DNA from: Exiguobacterium aurantiacum
Lineage (GTDB): Bacteria > Bacillota > Bacilli > Exiguobacteriales > Exiguobacteriaceae
Reading direction: 5' to 3'
DNA: 64,000 nucleotides
Assembly: GCF_024362205.1 (NCBI RefSeq)
Contig: NZ_CP101462.1
Span: 1,888,501-1,952,500, forward strand
Both the position numbers and the translations under genes were made by a program. The notes under the pieces are model-generated. The model saw only the letters and a program-made list of their open reading frames with translations. It was not told the origin of the DNA and made no database searches. Positions 41,095-51,600 of this stretch are shown here, in pieces; the stretch's first letter is position 1; each line of letters starts with the position of its first letter.

Positions 41095-41424
41095 TTACCA
41101 AATGAGCAAGCGAAGGGCAGCGACCGTGATGATGGCGACAAAGATGCCAAGCCACATCATTCCGACGATCCATGTGTTGCCACGGTTGTTCATATGCATG
41201 AAGATGTAAAGCTGCAAGAACACTTGGATGATGGCGAGGATGATCAAGAAACCACCTGCCGCCCACACTGGCATGAGTTCAGCGTATACAGCGCCGAACG
41301 CGACGAATGTGAGCAAGATCATCATCGCGAAGCTGATCAACTGAAGTTGATACTCGCGTCGTGATTCCGCTTTTACTTCGAGCTCTAACTGCTTGTGCGA
41401 TTCGTTCATTGGTTGTTTTTCCAT
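41095..41424 (-). CDS. ctaF: Cytochrome c oxidase subunit IV (caa3 type)
   Basis: A 109-residue protein of the CyoD/CtaF family with three hydrophobic segments (about 27-48, 52-73, 83-105). The conserved FLQLYIFMHMN is present. It is a small structural subunit of the caa3 oxidase. Its start is 1 nt after the ctaE stop (TAATATG). Confidence 0.92.
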   Translation of the reverse strand: MEKQPMNESHKQLELEVKAESRREYQLQLISFAMMILLTFVAFGAVYAELMPVWAAGGFLIILAIIQVFLQLYIFMHMNNRGNTWIVGMMWLGIFVAIITVAALRLLIW

Positions 41425-41425
41425 A

Positions 41426-42052
41426 TTAGCTCACCATCCCTAAGAGGTAGACGATTGAGAAGATGAAAACCCATACGACGTCGATAAAGTGCCAGTACAG
41501 GCTCGACACGTAGAACTTCGGTGCATTGTACACATCGATCGGACGGTTCCAGTTGCGAATCAACAGCGTCGTGATCCAAAGGAGACCGAACGTGACGTGC
41601 GCTCCGTGGAATCCGACGAGCGTGTAGAACGCCGAGCCGAACGCGCTTGAAGTGAACGTGTGACCGATATGGTAGTAGTGGATGAACTCGTAAATCTCTG
41701 CTCCGAGGAATCCGGCACCGAGGAGAAGCGTGATGATCAACCAAAACTTCATGCGGCCTGGATTGTTCGCTTTCATGTTCATCATAGCGAGAACACTCGT
41801 AAGTGAACTTGTGAGGAGGAGCATCGTCATTAAGAAGACGAGCCCCATCTCAAAGATATTGTACGAGCGAAGTTCCTCTGGCGCACCAGAGTTCAGAAGA
41901 CCGACGTACGTTCCGAACAGCGAGGCGAAGAGAACCGTCTCTCCACCGAGGAAGAACCAGAAGGCCACATATTTATTTTTCCCTTCCAGCGTGGCTTTCT
42001 CTGGATTGGCCGGAATACCGGTCACCGGGTGTTTTTCGACTGCATGTGCCAT
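41426..42052 (-). CDS. ctaE: Cytochrome c oxidase subunit III
   Basis: CoxIII-type subunit of the heme-copper oxidase, 208 residues with five membrane segments. The signature stretches WFFLGGETVLFASLFGTYV, EFIHYYHIGHTF and FHGAHVTFGLLWI are conserved. The ATG directly follows the ctaD stop. Part of the ctaC-D-E-F unit. Confidence 0.95.
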   Translation of the reverse strand: MAHAVEKHPVTGIPANPEKATLEGKNKYVAFWFFLGGETVLFASLFGTYVGLLNSGAPEELRSYNIFEMGLVFLMTMLLLTSSLTSVLAMMNMKANNPGRMKFWLIITLLLGAGFLGAEIYEFIHYYHIGHTFTSSAFGSAFYTLVGFHGAHVTFGLLWITTLLIRNWNRPIDVYNAPKFYVSSLYWHFIDVVWVFIFSIVYLLGMVS

Positions 42053-43939
42053 TTATTGGTCTCCTTTCTCACGAATCGCTTTCAAATCCGCTTCAATCTG
42101 TGATTTTGGAATGTAGAAGCCGTGGTCGTCAATCCATGAACGGAGGAACATCGACACGAATGTGATGAGTAACCCGATCACGATGAGTGACCAACCGACA
42201 ACCGCGTTATCCATTTGGAAGATGGCTCCAAGCCCGGCGATGAAAAGACCGAGTGACATGAAGAACGGAATGAGCGAGTTGTTCGGCATGTGAATGTCTG
42301 CGACTGGTTCAGCAACAGAAACCCGTTTGTTGCCCGCCATTTTCTCGAGCCAGAACGTATCGAGACCTTTGACGAGCGGTGTTTGTGCAAAGTTGTACTC
42401 TGGTGTCGGTACAGGAAGCGTCCACTCGAGTGTACGTCCATCTTCCCAGTGGTCTGGCTTGACGCGTTGTTTCGACAAGAATGCCTTGACGACAGCGATC
42501 AGCAAGATGATCGTCGACACACCCATGAAGAAGGCACCGATCGTCGACAGCAAGTTCATCGTCTCAAACCCTTGGTTCGGAAGGTATGTGAAGACGCGGC
42601 GTGGCATCCCGAACAATCCGAGGAAGTGTTGCGGGAAGAACGTCAAGTGGAACCCGATGAAGAACAACCAGAACTGCCAGTAGCCAAGCTTCTCAGAGAG
42701 CGCTTTGCCGAACATGAGCGGGAACCAATAGTAAAGTCCTGCGAATAGACCGTAGACGACCCCACCTACGATAACGTAGTGGAAGTGAGCGACAACGAAG
42801 TAACTATCGTGATACTGATAGTCGGCCGGTGCGACCGAAAGCATGACCCCTGTCATCCCCCCGACGAGGAACGATGGAATGAATGCGACCGAGTACAGCA
42901 TCGCGACGTTGAACTTGATTTGTCCGCCCCATAGCGTGAACAACCAGTTGAAGATCTTGACCCCTGTCGGCACGGCGATCGCCATTGTTGCGACAGCGAA
43001 GATCGAGTTGGCGACCGGTCCAAGACCGACCGTGAACATGTGGTGGACCCAAACCATGAATCCAAGGAAACCGATGAGCATCGTTGCGAAGACCATCGTC
43101 GTGTAACCGAATAGGCGTTTACGAGCGAATGTCGGAATGATTTCCGAGAAAATACCGAACGCTGGGAGTATCAAGATGTATACTTCCGGGTGTCCGAAAA
43201 TCCAGAAAAGGTGTTCCCAGATGACGACGTTACCACCCATTGCTGGGTCGAAGTAGACGGCACCGAACAAGCGCTCGAACATCAACATGAACAAGCCGAC
43301 TGTGAGCGGCGGGAACGCGAAGACGATCAACGCCGAAGCAACGAACGTCGTCCACGTGAAGAGCGGCATCCGCATGAGTTTCATGCCTGGTGCACGCATG
43401 TTCAAAATCGTGACGAGGAAGTTAATCCCTGCCATGAGTGAACCGAAACCTGAGATTTGAAGGCCGAGGGCGTAGAAGTCGACCCCTGACGCATCCGGTT
43501 GTGTCGAGAGCGGCGCGTAAGCCGTCCACCCTGCGTTCGGTGCAGCGCCGAAGAACCAGCTAAGGTTCAACATGACTCCACCGAAGAAGAACAACCAAAA
43601 TCCTAGTGAGTTAATGAACGGGAACGCGACGTCGCGTGCCCCGATTTGAAGCGGCACGACGGCGTTCATGAATCCGAAGAGCATCGGCATGGCCGCTAGG
43701 AAGATCATCGTCGTCCCGTGCATCGTGATCAATTGGTTGAACGTTTCGCCGCTGACGAAGTCGTTCATCGGGCGAACGAGTTGCCACCGAATAAGTAAAG
43801 CTTCAATTCCACCGAGAAGGAGGAAGAAGATTCCTGAGAACAAATACAAAATACCGATTTTTTTGTGGTCAACCGTCGTAACCCAATCCATGATGCCATT
43901 GTATTTACGCGGTTGCTGCATAGCAGTGGTCTGTGCCAC
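42053..43939 (-). CDS. ctaD: Cytochrome c oxidase subunit I
   Basis: The catalytic subunit of the caa3 oxidase, 628 residues with about 14 membrane segments. Heme and copper ligands are visible: the low-spin heme His in MHGTTMIFL, the CuB His and cross-linked Tyr in FGHPEVYIL, the His pair in VHHMF and the two heme ligands in VVAHFHYVIVGG. The start is GTG at 43939 with GGGGGA upstream. It pumps protons with electrons passed from the CuA site of CtaC. Confidence 0.97.
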   Translation of the reverse strand: MAQTTAMQQPRKYNGIMDWVTTVDHKKIGILYLFSGIFFLLLGGIEALLIRWQLVRPMNDFVSGETFNQLITMHGTTMIFLAAMPMLFGFMNAVVPLQIGARDVAFPFINSLGFWLFFFGGVMLNLSWFFGAAPNAGWTAYAPLSTQPDASGVDFYALGLQISGFGSLMAGINFLVTILNMRAPGMKLMRMPLFTWTTFVASALIVFAFPPLTVGLFMLMFERLFGAVYFDPAMGGNVVIWEHLFWIFGHPEVYILILPAFGIFSEIIPTFARKRLFGYTTMVFATMLIGFLGFMVWVHHMFTVGLGPVANSIFAVATMAIAVPTGVKIFNWLFTLWGGQIKFNVAMLYSVAFIPSFLVGGMTGVMLSVAPADYQYHDSYFVVAHFHYVIVGGVVYGLFAGLYYWFPLMFGKALSEKLGYWQFWLFFIGFHLTFFPQHFLGLFGMPRRVFTYLPNQGFETMNLLSTIGAFFMGVSTIILLIAVVKAFLSKQRVKPDHWEDGRTLEWTLPVPTPEYNFAQTPLVKGLDTFWLEKMAGNKRVSVAEPVADIHMPNNSLIPFFMSLGLFIAGLGAIFQMDNAVVGWSLIVIGLLITFVSMFLRSWIDDHGFYIPKSQIEADLKAIREKGDQ

Positions 43940-43959
43940 GTGAAATCCCCCTTTTCCCG

Positions 43960-44976
43960 TTAGTCAATCTTCTGATCGTACAAGAAGTCAACGAGTGCAT
44001 CTAACTCTTCATCACTGATTTGGCCTTCACCGAAGCCAGGCATGAGCGCGCCTTGTTTCAATTCTTGTGGGTCGCGAATCCATTCTTTCAACTTCTCTTC
44101 GTTGTTTTCGAGGTAACCCGCCAACCATTCGCGATCACCAAAGTTCGTCAAGCTCGGCGCGACTTTCCCGCCACCGTGACAGCTCAAGCAGCTCTCGACG
44201 TACACTGCTTCACCTGTAGTCAAGTTTTGGTTATCTGCAACGAGGTTTTCTGTGTTTGCGTCCTGCTGTGCTTTCATGTCTTCGAGCCATTGGTCGTACT
44301 CTTCTTGCTCGAGTGCGATGACTTTGAAGTCCATGAGTGCGTGTGAAGGTCCGCAAAGCTCGGCACATTTCCCGTAGAACGTACCTGGTTCATTTGCATG
44401 CAACCACATTTCGTTATCAAGGCCTGGGTTTGTATCTGTCTTACCTGACAAGGCCGGTACCCAGAACGAGTGAATGACGTCTTTCGATGTCAAGTTGATG
44501 CCGACACGCTTACCGACTGGGATGACGAGTTCTTGACCCGTGACCACGCCTGCGTTCGGATATTCAAATTCCCACCAGTAAAGGTTGGCCGTGACATTGA
44601 TTTCTTCTTCTTTTTTCGCTTCTTTCGCTTTTGCGAGCTCGACTGTCGTCGTGATCGTCGGAACAGCGAGAATGATAAGTAAAATGATTGGAACGACTGT
44701 CCAAATCATCTCGAGCGTGCTACTTCCTTCGACTTGCTTCGGAATCGATTCATCTTTCCGACGGAATTTCATGAGCACGTACACGTAAATAATCGTTACG
44801 ATGACAAGTACAAAGAGCATGATTGCCAAACTGATGAGAATGATGCGAAGCTGAATCTCAGCTCCCTCTCCCATCGGCTTCAATGCAGACAATCCCTCTA
44901 CGCCGCACCCTGATAACAGTAGTGCGAACATCATCATCGGGACGATGCCAAACAGAAGCTTCTTAAATGATTTCAC
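43960..44976 (-). CDS. ctaC: Cytochrome c oxidase subunit II with fused cytochrome c
   Basis: Subunit II takes electrons to the CuA centre. The 338-residue protein begins with a lipoprotein signal peptide (LLLSGC, modified Cys about 24) and two membrane segments. The CuA motif CAELCGPSHALMDF near residue 205 and the C-terminal heme c motif CLSCHGGGKVAPSL define the caa3 type. The GTG at 44976 with GTGGGG at 6 nt is preferred; GTG 44988 in frame is an alternative. Confidence 0.95.
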   Translation of the reverse strand: MKSFKKLLFGIVPMMMFALLLSGCGVEGLSALKPMGEGAEIQLRIILISLAIMLFVLVIVTIIYVYVLMKFRRKDESIPKQVEGSSTLEMIWTVVPIILLIILAVPTITTTVELAKAKEAKKEEEINVTANLYWWEFEYPNAGVVTGQELVIPVGKRVGINLTSKDVIHSFWVPALSGKTDTNPGLDNEMWLHANEPGTFYGKCAELCGPSHALMDFKVIALEQEEYDQWLEDMKAQQDANTENLVADNQNLTTGEAVYVESCLSCHGGGKVAPSLTNFGDREWLAGYLENNEEKLKEWIRDPQELKQGALMPGFGEGQISDEELDALVDFLYDQKID

Positions 44977-45036
44977 AACAATCCCCACTTTCTCCCAAAA
45001 TGATGTGCAATGGTTTCTATATAGTGAGTGCGACTA

Positions 45037-45957
45037 TCAAAGTGCCGTCAATACCAGCGTGACAATCCACACGACTAAATAAATCAATGAATAAAAGAAC
45101 ATTTTGTTTGCCCACTTGATCTCATCTTCGGCCTTAAACCCTTTCAAGCCGAGATATAACCAGTAGCCCCCAAGACCGGCCGCGACGATCACGTAGATCA
45201 AACCGTAATGCAAGAACAAGAGCGACGCTGGAATGAGTGTCGCGATCCACCAAATGATTTGGCGCTTGGTGATCGCAAAGCCGTTGACGACCGGTAGCAT
45301 CGGAATGCCGGCCGCTCGATACTCCTCGACACGCCGCATGGCGAGCGCGAGGAAGTGTGGCGGTTGCCACAAGAACATGACGAGGAACATGAGCCACGCA
45401 TCGATATGAAGCGCGGGATCGATGGCTGCCCAACCGATGAGCGGCGGTACCGCTCCGGAGATGCTGCCGACGACCGTGTTCAACGTGTGCGTCCGTTTAA
45501 GCCACATCGTATAAATGACGACATAAAAAAATGCCCCGATTAAACCGAAGACTGCTGCCACATACGACACGATCAATAACAACAATGTCCCGATCGCGAG
45601 TTGCGTTAATCCAAGGAGCAAAATCTGTTCTCCCGAAATTTTCCCGGTGACACTTGGTCGGTTGTCTGTACGTCCCATCAAGTAATCGATATCACGGTCC
45701 ACGAAGTTGTTTAGGTAACAACTCCCGGAGATGACGAGCGCGCTTCCTAACATCGTTAATAAGAGTTGTGGCCAAACTTCAAACAAATAAAGTACTGGCG
45801 TATCACTCTGATATGTTGCTGCTACAAAGAAACCGGCGAACACCAACAATAGATTGGCGCGGACGATTCCCATTTTTGCCAGAGCAACATAGTCGCGGAA
45901 CGAGGCGGATTCTGTATATTCTACTTCTGCCATTGTCCCTGGGTTGACTTTTGTCAT
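45037..45957 (-). CDS. ctaB: Protoheme IX farnesyltransferase (heme O synthase)
   Basis: CtaB adds a farnesyl group to heme B to make heme O. The 306-residue protein has about nine hydrophobic segments and the prenyltransferase motif [19 protein letters not shown] near residue 83. A second Asp-containing loop is less exact, as usual in the family. The ATG at 45957 has TAGGGGGG upstream. It is divergent from ctaA, which performs the next step. Confidence 0.95.
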   Translation of the reverse strand: MTKVNPGTMAEVEYTESASFRDYVALAKMGIVRANLLLVFAGFFVAATYQSDTPVLYLFEVWPQLLLTMLGSALVISGSCYLNNFVDRDIDYLMGRTDNRPSVTGKISGEQILLLGLTQLAIGTLLLLIVSYVAAVFGLIGAFFYVVIYTMWLKRTHTLNTVVGSISGAVPPLIGWAAIDPALHIDAWLMFLVMFLWQPPHFLALAMRRVEEYRAAGIPMLPVVNGFAITKRQIIWWIATLIPASLLFLHYGLIYVIVAAGLGGYWLYLGLKGFKAEDEIKWANKMFFYSLIYLVVWIVTLVLTAL

Positions 45958-46111
45958 ACTGACCCCCCTACTAATCACGAAATCCTCGTATTCTTTTCAC
46001 AGAAAAAACACAATATGAACAAAGTTCACCTAACTCATAACAAAGATACCATATTTTCAAAAAGAATACGTCGTTTATGCTTGTAAAATAGCTAGTTTTT
46101 TGTGACAGACG

Positions 46112-46127
46112 TGTGATAATTGTCACA
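46112..46127. promoter_or_regulatory. CRP/FNR-type operator ahead of ctaA
   Basis: The sequence TGTGATAATTGTCACA is a perfect TGTGA-N6-TCACA palindrome, the consensus of the CRP/FNR regulator family, including Fnr of Bacillus. It overlaps the -35 box of the ctaA promoter, a place that suits repression. A second half-site TGTGACA lies just upstream (46101-46107). The regulator is inferred. Confidence 0.7.
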
Positions 46128-46148
46128 GTAAAAACGCTATGCTAATAC
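46120..46148 (+). promoter_or_regulatory. Promoter of ctaA
   Basis: TTGTCA (46120-46125), a 17 nt spacer and TAATAC (46143-46148) with an extended -10 TGC in front. Its -35 box is part of the CRP/FNR-type palindrome. Confidence 0.65.
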
Positions 46149-46288
46149 TAGAATAACGATTTTGATAGCGATTGCAAGCTTTTCCGTTTCGTTTTTACGA
46201 CGTAAAGCCGTATAATAAGTATGGCGAAAAAAATATAAACTGACAAGGCACAATTCTAGTGATTTTTCTCAAAAGCAGGTGGAAACGA

Positions 46289-47191
46289 ATGCATAAAAAA
46301 CTCGCACTATTTTCAGCACTCGTCACGCTCGGGATGATGCTCGTTCTCATCATGGGTGGAACCGTGACGAAGACCGACTCCGGCGACGGGTGCGGTACAG
46401 ACTGGCCGCTCTGCCACGGGAAACTGATTCCGACGAACCCGAGCGTCGAGACGATGATCGAGTACAGTCACCGTGTCGTCTCCGGCATCGAAGGACTCCT
46501 CATCATCGCATTGACGGTTTGGACGTTCGCGGTCGTCAAGAACCGCTATGACGTCAAAGTGTTCGCGTTCCTCGCGTTCATCTTTATGCTCATCCAGTCC
46601 ATCATCGGCGCTGGGGCCGTCATCTGGCAACAGTCGGACGCGATTCTCGCGCTCCACTTCGGCATCTCACTCGTCTCGTTCGCGTCACTGCTCATTCTGA
46701 CGATCCTTTTGTTCGAAGGAGAACGCGTACATCGGGCCGTCTCCGAACGATTGAAGATTCACCTTTACGGCTTGACGATCTATACGATGGTCGTCGTCTA
46801 TACGGGTGCTTACGTTCGTCACCTCGGCGCGACGTATGCGTGCGTCGGCTGGCCGGTCTGTAGCCAAGACGTCTGGACGTTCGAGTCGTACGTTCAAATG
46901 GGGCACCGCATCATGGCAGGACTGCTCGTCTTCTATACGCTGTACGTGTTGTACTTGGCCCGACGGGAGACGAACCGCCTCGTCGAGACGGGCATGTGGG
47001 CCTCGCTGTTCTTCATCCTGCTTCAAGTCGGTACGGGTGCGTGGATCGTCCTTGGAGGACATGCCACGTACGTGCCGCTCCTCCACGCGTTCTTGATTAC
47101 GTGCTATTTCGGGATTATCTCGTATTTGGCATATCATGCGTATCGGAGTCAGAAGCAGACGACCGCGTCCGCTCGACAAAAATCAGTTTAA
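46289..47191 (+). CDS. ctaA: Heme A synthase
   Basis: CtaA oxidises the C8 methyl group of heme O to give heme A. The 300-residue protein has eight membrane segments. The two extracellular cysteine pairs are visible (CGTDWPLC near residue 36 and CVGWPVC near residue 190). Heme-ligand histidines lie in EYSHRVVSG, ALHFGIS, QMGHRIMAG and LLHAFLI. AGGTGGAAA precedes the ATG at 46289. It is followed by a terminator and is monocistronic. Confidence 0.95.
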   Translation: MHKKLALFSALVTLGMMLVLIMGGTVTKTDSGDGCGTDWPLCHGKLIPTNPSVETMIEYSHRVVSGIEGLLIIALTVWTFAVVKNRYDVKVFAFLAFIFMLIQSIIGAGAVIWQQSDAILALHFGISLVSFASLLILTILLFEGERVHRAVSERLKIHLYGLTIYTMVVVYTGAYVRHLGATYACVGWPVCSQDVWTFESYVQMGHRIMAGLLVFYTLYVLYLARRETNRLVETGMWASLFFILLQVGTGAWIVLGGHATYVPLLHAFLITCYFGIISYLAYHAYRSQKQTTASARQKSV

Positions 47192-47202
47192 TCGAACACA
47201 CG

Positions 47203-47233
47203 AAAAGGAGCGACATTCATCGCTCCTTTTTTC
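47203..47233 (+). terminator. Terminator of ctaA
   Basis: Arms aaaggagcga and tcgctccttt around cattca, followed by TTTTTC. It lies tail to tail with the photolyase gene and may act for it as well. Confidence 0.9.
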
Positions 47234-47242
47234 TATGCCTGT

Positions 47243-48598
47243 TCATTGGGCGTCCTTGAATCGTTCGAGCGCCCGGGCCCGCGCTTCCTTATGGTCGACG
47301 ATCGGGTCGACGTATCCGTCCCGCTCGGTCAGGTCGGGAAAGTGAATCGCTTTTTTGTCGAAATCGGCGAGTTCAGGGACGTACTTTCGGATGAACGTCC
47401 CTTCGCTGTCAAACTTCTCGGACTGTGTCGTCGGGTTGAAGATGCGGAAGTATGGCACCGCATCCGTCCCGACCGAGGCGGCCCATTGCCAACCGCCGAT
47501 ATTCGAGGCTGCCTCATAGTCAATCAGTTTCTGCTCGAAATAGCGTTCCCCTTTCCGCCAGTCGATCATCAGATGCTTCGATAAGAATGAGGCGACGACC
47601 ATCCGGAGCCGGTTGTGCATCCAACCCGTCTCGTTCAATTGCCGCATCGCCGCGTCGACGATCGGATAGCCCGTCTTCCCGTCACACCACGCTTGGAAGT
47701 TCTCGTCATCATTTTCCCAATCGAGATGTTTATATTTGTCGTTGAACGGGCGGTCTTTCAGTCCCGGGAATTGGACCATGATCATATAATAAAACTCACG
47801 CCATAACAACTCGTCGTAATACGTGTCGCGCCCGCTCGATTTCGGCGCCGACAGCACCGCTTCCGTCACGGTGCGAATCGACAGCACCCCGGTCCGAAGA
47901 TACGGCGAGAGTCGGCTCGTGCCGGCGATGGCCGGGATGTCACGGTCCACATCGTATGCATCGATCCGCTTGGCGACAAAGTCGCTCAAGCGCTGTTTCG
48001 CGGCTGCTTCCCCGAGCGCTTTCCACGAACGCTCGCATCGGTCGAACTGACGCTTCAATTCAGATGGGACGTCATGCCCCGTCGTCACGTGACGCTTCAG
48101 CGCTGTCACATCGACCTCATATGGAACGGGCGGCGTCTCGGCATAGGCTGCTTTTTTAAATGGCGTATATACTTTATACGGATCGCCGTCTTTTTTCGTG
48201 AACGCGTTCGGAGCGAACAAATGCCGGTCGAGCAAGCGGATGACTTTTACGTCTTGCCCGAGTGCCTCGATGACGGCATCGTCCCGCTGCTTGAACGGTT
48301 CGACATACTCGGCGTTGAAATAGAGGGCATCAAGCTCGCCGAGTGCTTCGACGAACTGCTCGGCCGTGTCGGCGACAAGGACACGCAGACCGAGGCCGTT
48401 CTCCTTGAGCTCGTCCATAAATTGTCGCATCGCCGCGAAAAAGTAATCGTGTCGCGTCTCGAACGGCTCACAATAGTTCGGGTTGAGCCAAAAGACAAAT
48501 TCCACGTCATCGCCTGAATCGGCGTCTTTCAATACTCGGTGTAACATATGGTTATCAGTCAATCGAAAATCCGATCGAAACCAACAAACTCGCCTCAT
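47243..48598 (-). CDS. phr: Deoxyribodipyrimidine photolyase (CPD photolyase)
   Basis: This enzyme repairs UV-induced cyclobutane pyrimidine dimers with light energy. The 451-residue protein has the N-terminal antenna domain (WFRSDFRLTDNHML) and the C-terminal FAD domain with LLWREFYYMIM, TGWMHNRLRMVVASFL and WQWAASVGTDAVPYFRIFNP. This is class I. The ATG at 48598 has AGGAG at 8 nt. The gene interrupts the ctaA-pyc neighbourhood seen in Bacillus, so it looks like a lineage-specific insertion. Confidence 0.94.
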   Translation of the reverse strand: MRRVCWFRSDFRLTDNHMLHRVLKDADSGDDVEFVFWLNPNYCEPFETRHDYFFAAMRQFMDELKENGLGLRVLVADTAEQFVEALGELDALYFNAEYVEPFKQRDDAVIEALGQDVKVIRLLDRHLFAPNAFTKKDGDPYKVYTPFKKAAYAETPPVPYEVDVTALKRHVTTGHDVPSELKRQFDRCERSWKALGEAAAKQRLSDFVAKRIDAYDVDRDIPAIAGTSRLSPYLRTGVLSIRTVTEAVLSAPKSSGRDTYYDELLWREFYYMIMVQFPGLKDRPFNDKYKHLDWENDDENFQAWCDGKTGYPIVDAAMRQLNETGWMHNRLRMVVASFLSKHLMIDWRKGERYFEQKLIDYEAASNIGGWQWAASVGTDAVPYFRIFNPTTQSEKFDSEGTFIRKYVPELADFDKKAIHFPDLTERDGYVDPIVDHKEARARALERFKDAQ

Positions 48599-48614
48599 CT
48601 CTCCCACTCCTATC

Positions 48615-48639
48615 TAAAAAAGAAGCATAGCCGCGCTAT
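48615..48639 (-). terminator. Terminator of pyc
   Basis: Arms agaagcatagc and gctatgcttct with almost no loop, followed by TTTTTTAG on the minus strand. Confidence 0.9.
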
Positions 48640-48647
48640 GCTTCTTT

Positions 48648-51600
48648 TCATTGTACAAACTCAATCAATAAGTCGTCACTTTGGATTGTGTCGCCCTCTT
48701 TAATATGGACCGCTTTGACCTCACCGTCTTGAGCGGCTTGGACCGTCGTCTCCATCTTCATCGCTTCCGTGACGAGGAGCTGTTCCCCGCGATGGACACG
48801 GCTACCCGGTTCGACGAGCACTTTCAACACCGAACCTGGCATTGAAGCACCGACTTGTTTCGGGTTCGCCCGGTCGACTTTCGGACGGCTCGTCGTCGCC
48901 GACTTCACGTTCACGTCCTTGATCTCGATTTCACGTGGGACTCCGTTCATCTCATACGAGACGAGACGGATGCCGTCCTCGTTCGCCGCACTGATTTGAA
49001 CGAGTTTGATGATGAGCGTCTTCCCGGTCTCGATCTCGACTTGAATCGTCTCCCCGACGTTCAAGCCATAGAAGAACGTCAACGTGTCGAGCACCGATAC
49101 ATCACCGTACGTCGTCGAATGGGTGACGTAATCCTCGAACACTTTCGGATACAACGCGTTCGAGAGCAGTTCGAAGTCCGTCACGGGACGATCGAGTTTC
49201 TCGAACAGTTTCGTCTGTGCCGCCTTGAAATCGTAAGGTTCGATCAGTTTACCCGGACGCACGTCGAGCGGTTTCTCGCCTTTCAAGATGGCTTGCTGCA
49301 CGTCCGTCGGGAATCCGCCTGGAGGCGTCCCGAGCTCCCCGCGCATCATCTCGACGACCGAATCTGGGAAGTCGAGTTGATGACCACGTTCGACCACATC
49401 TTGTTCGCTCAAGTTATGTTGGACCATGAACAGTGCCATGTCCCCGACGACTTTAGACGACGGCGTCACTTTGACGATATCGCCGAACAACATGTTGACG
49501 CGGGCGTACATCGCTTTGACTTCGCTCCAACGGTCGCCTAAGCCGACCGCTTTCGCTTGTTGTTGCAAGTTCGAATACTGTCCGCCCGGCATCTCGTGCT
49601 CATATACCGATGGGTTCGAAGCACGCATATCGCTCTCGAATGGCTCATAGTTATGACGCACGTCTTGCCAGTAGTCGCTGATGACCTCGTAATGCTTCGC
49701 ATCGATTTTCGGTTGACGCTCGTGATGATCGAGCGCATAAATCAAGCTGCCGCCTGAAGGCTGTGACGTCATGCCTGACATTGAGCTCGCAGCCACGTCG
49801 ACGATGTCGACGCCCGCATCTGTCGCCCGAGCATACGTGAAGATCCCGTTGCCGGAAGCATCGTGCGTGTGCAAGTGGATCGGCAAGTCGACGGCATCTT
49901 TCAAGGCCGAGACGAGCGCGTACGCCGATTCCGGTTTGAGCAAGCCGGCCATGTCCTTGATGGCAAGGATGTGGGCCCCGCTCGCTTCGAGTTTCTTCGC
50001 CAAGTCGACGTAATACGGCAAGTGATACTTCGGACGGCTGCCATCGTATAGGTCACCCGTATAACATACCGCTGCCTCGGCGACTTTTCCGGTCGGTAAC
50101 GTGGCGTCAATCGCGAGTTGAATCGACTCAAGGTTGTTCAAGCTGTCGAAGATCCGGAACACGTCGACGCCGGCATAGGCCGCCTCGTGGACGAATTTCT
50201 CGATGACGTTGTCGGCATAGTTTTTATAGCCGACGGCGTTGGCGCCGCGAAGCAACATTTGAATCAACACGTTCGGCATCTTCTCACGGAGACGCATGAG
50301 GCGTACCCACGGGTCTTCCGAGAGGAAGCGATAGGCGACGTCGAACGTGGCCCCGCCCCATGCCTCGACCGAGAACAGCTCCGGCATGAGCTTGCTCGTC
50401 GGTTCAGCGATATTGATGATGTCTTGCGTCCGCATCCGTGTCGCGAGCAGCGATTGGTGCGCGTCACGCATCGTCGTATCGGTCAACAGCAGTTCCGGCT
50501 GGCGTTTAATCCAGTCGGCGAGGCCATCCGGACCGAGCTCCGTCAAAATCTGTTTCGTGCCTGGTTTGGCTTCAGCCGGTAGCTCATGCGGGATTCGGAC
50601 CGAACGGCTAATCGGCTTATCTTTCAATCCGACACCCGGGAATCCGTTCACCGTAACGTCGCCGATATAGTTGAGAAGCTTCGTCCCGCGGTCTTTCCGT
50701 TTCGGGAAGACGAACAGTTCCGGTGTCTCGTCGATGAACGACGTGTTATAGTCACCGCTGATGAAGTTTGCGTGTTTCATCACGTTGATTAAGAACGGGA
50801 TGTTCGTCTTGATACCGCGAATCCGGAACTCGTTCAAGTTACGGACCATCTTCGAAGCGGCCTGCTCGAACGTCATGCCGTGCGTCGACAGCTTGACGAG
50901 GAGCGAGTCATAGTATGGTGAGATTTCGGCACCGACGTAGGCGTTCCCACCGTCGAGTCGGACCCCGAAACCGCCCGGAGAGCGGTAAGCCATAATTTTA
51001 CCCGTGTCCGGCATGAAGTTGTTGGCCGGATCTTCCGACGTGACTCGCGATTGGATCGCATAGCCGAGCAATTTGATATCTTCTTGTTTCGGCATATGGA
51101 TGACGTCGCCGTGGAGCGACTCGCCTTGCGCGATCATGAGCTGGGTCTGCACGATATCGAAGCCGGTCACCATCTCGGTGATCGTGTGCTCGACTTGGAT
51201 GCGCGGGTTGACCTCGATGAAGTAGAACGACTCGTCTTCCGTGACGAGGAATTCGACCGTCCCAGCGTTAATATACTCGACGTGACGCATGAGCTTAACC
51301 GCCGCGTCACAAATCGCTTGGCGCGATTTTTCAGACAACGTCACACACGGTGCGACCTCGACGACTTTTTGATGTCGACGTTGGACCGAACAGTCACGTT
51401 CGAACAAGTGAATGATGTTACCGTGATCGTCCCCGAGAATCTGAACCTCGATATGTTTTGGACGTTCCACTAATTTTTCTATGTACACTTCGTCTGAACC
51501 GAACGCTTGCTTCGCTTCTGACTTGGCACGTTCAATCAAATCTTTCATCTCGGCTTCCGTACGGATGACACGCATCCCGCGTCCCCCGCCGCCCATCGCC

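Larger units (their letters stand above)
45958..46288. other. Divergent control region between ctaB and ctaA
   Basis: This 331 bp AT-rich stretch without a gene carries the control signals for heme A synthesis. On the plus strand it has a promoter (46120-46148) overlapped by a TGTGA-N6-TCACA palindrome (46112-46127), and a second TATAAT at 46211-46216 without a good -35. Near ctaB is a short palindrome TGAAC-aaa-GTTCA (46016-46028). No clear sigma-A promoter for ctaB was found. Confidence 0.7.

Noticed and set aside
46016-46028. Short palindrome TGAAC-aaa-GTTCA near ctaB, with AAAGTTCA also at about 38558 and 38584
   Set aside because: The repeats are too short, not consistently spaced or symmetric, and can occur by chance in AT-rich gaps. 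Without a genome-wide count they do not support an operator.
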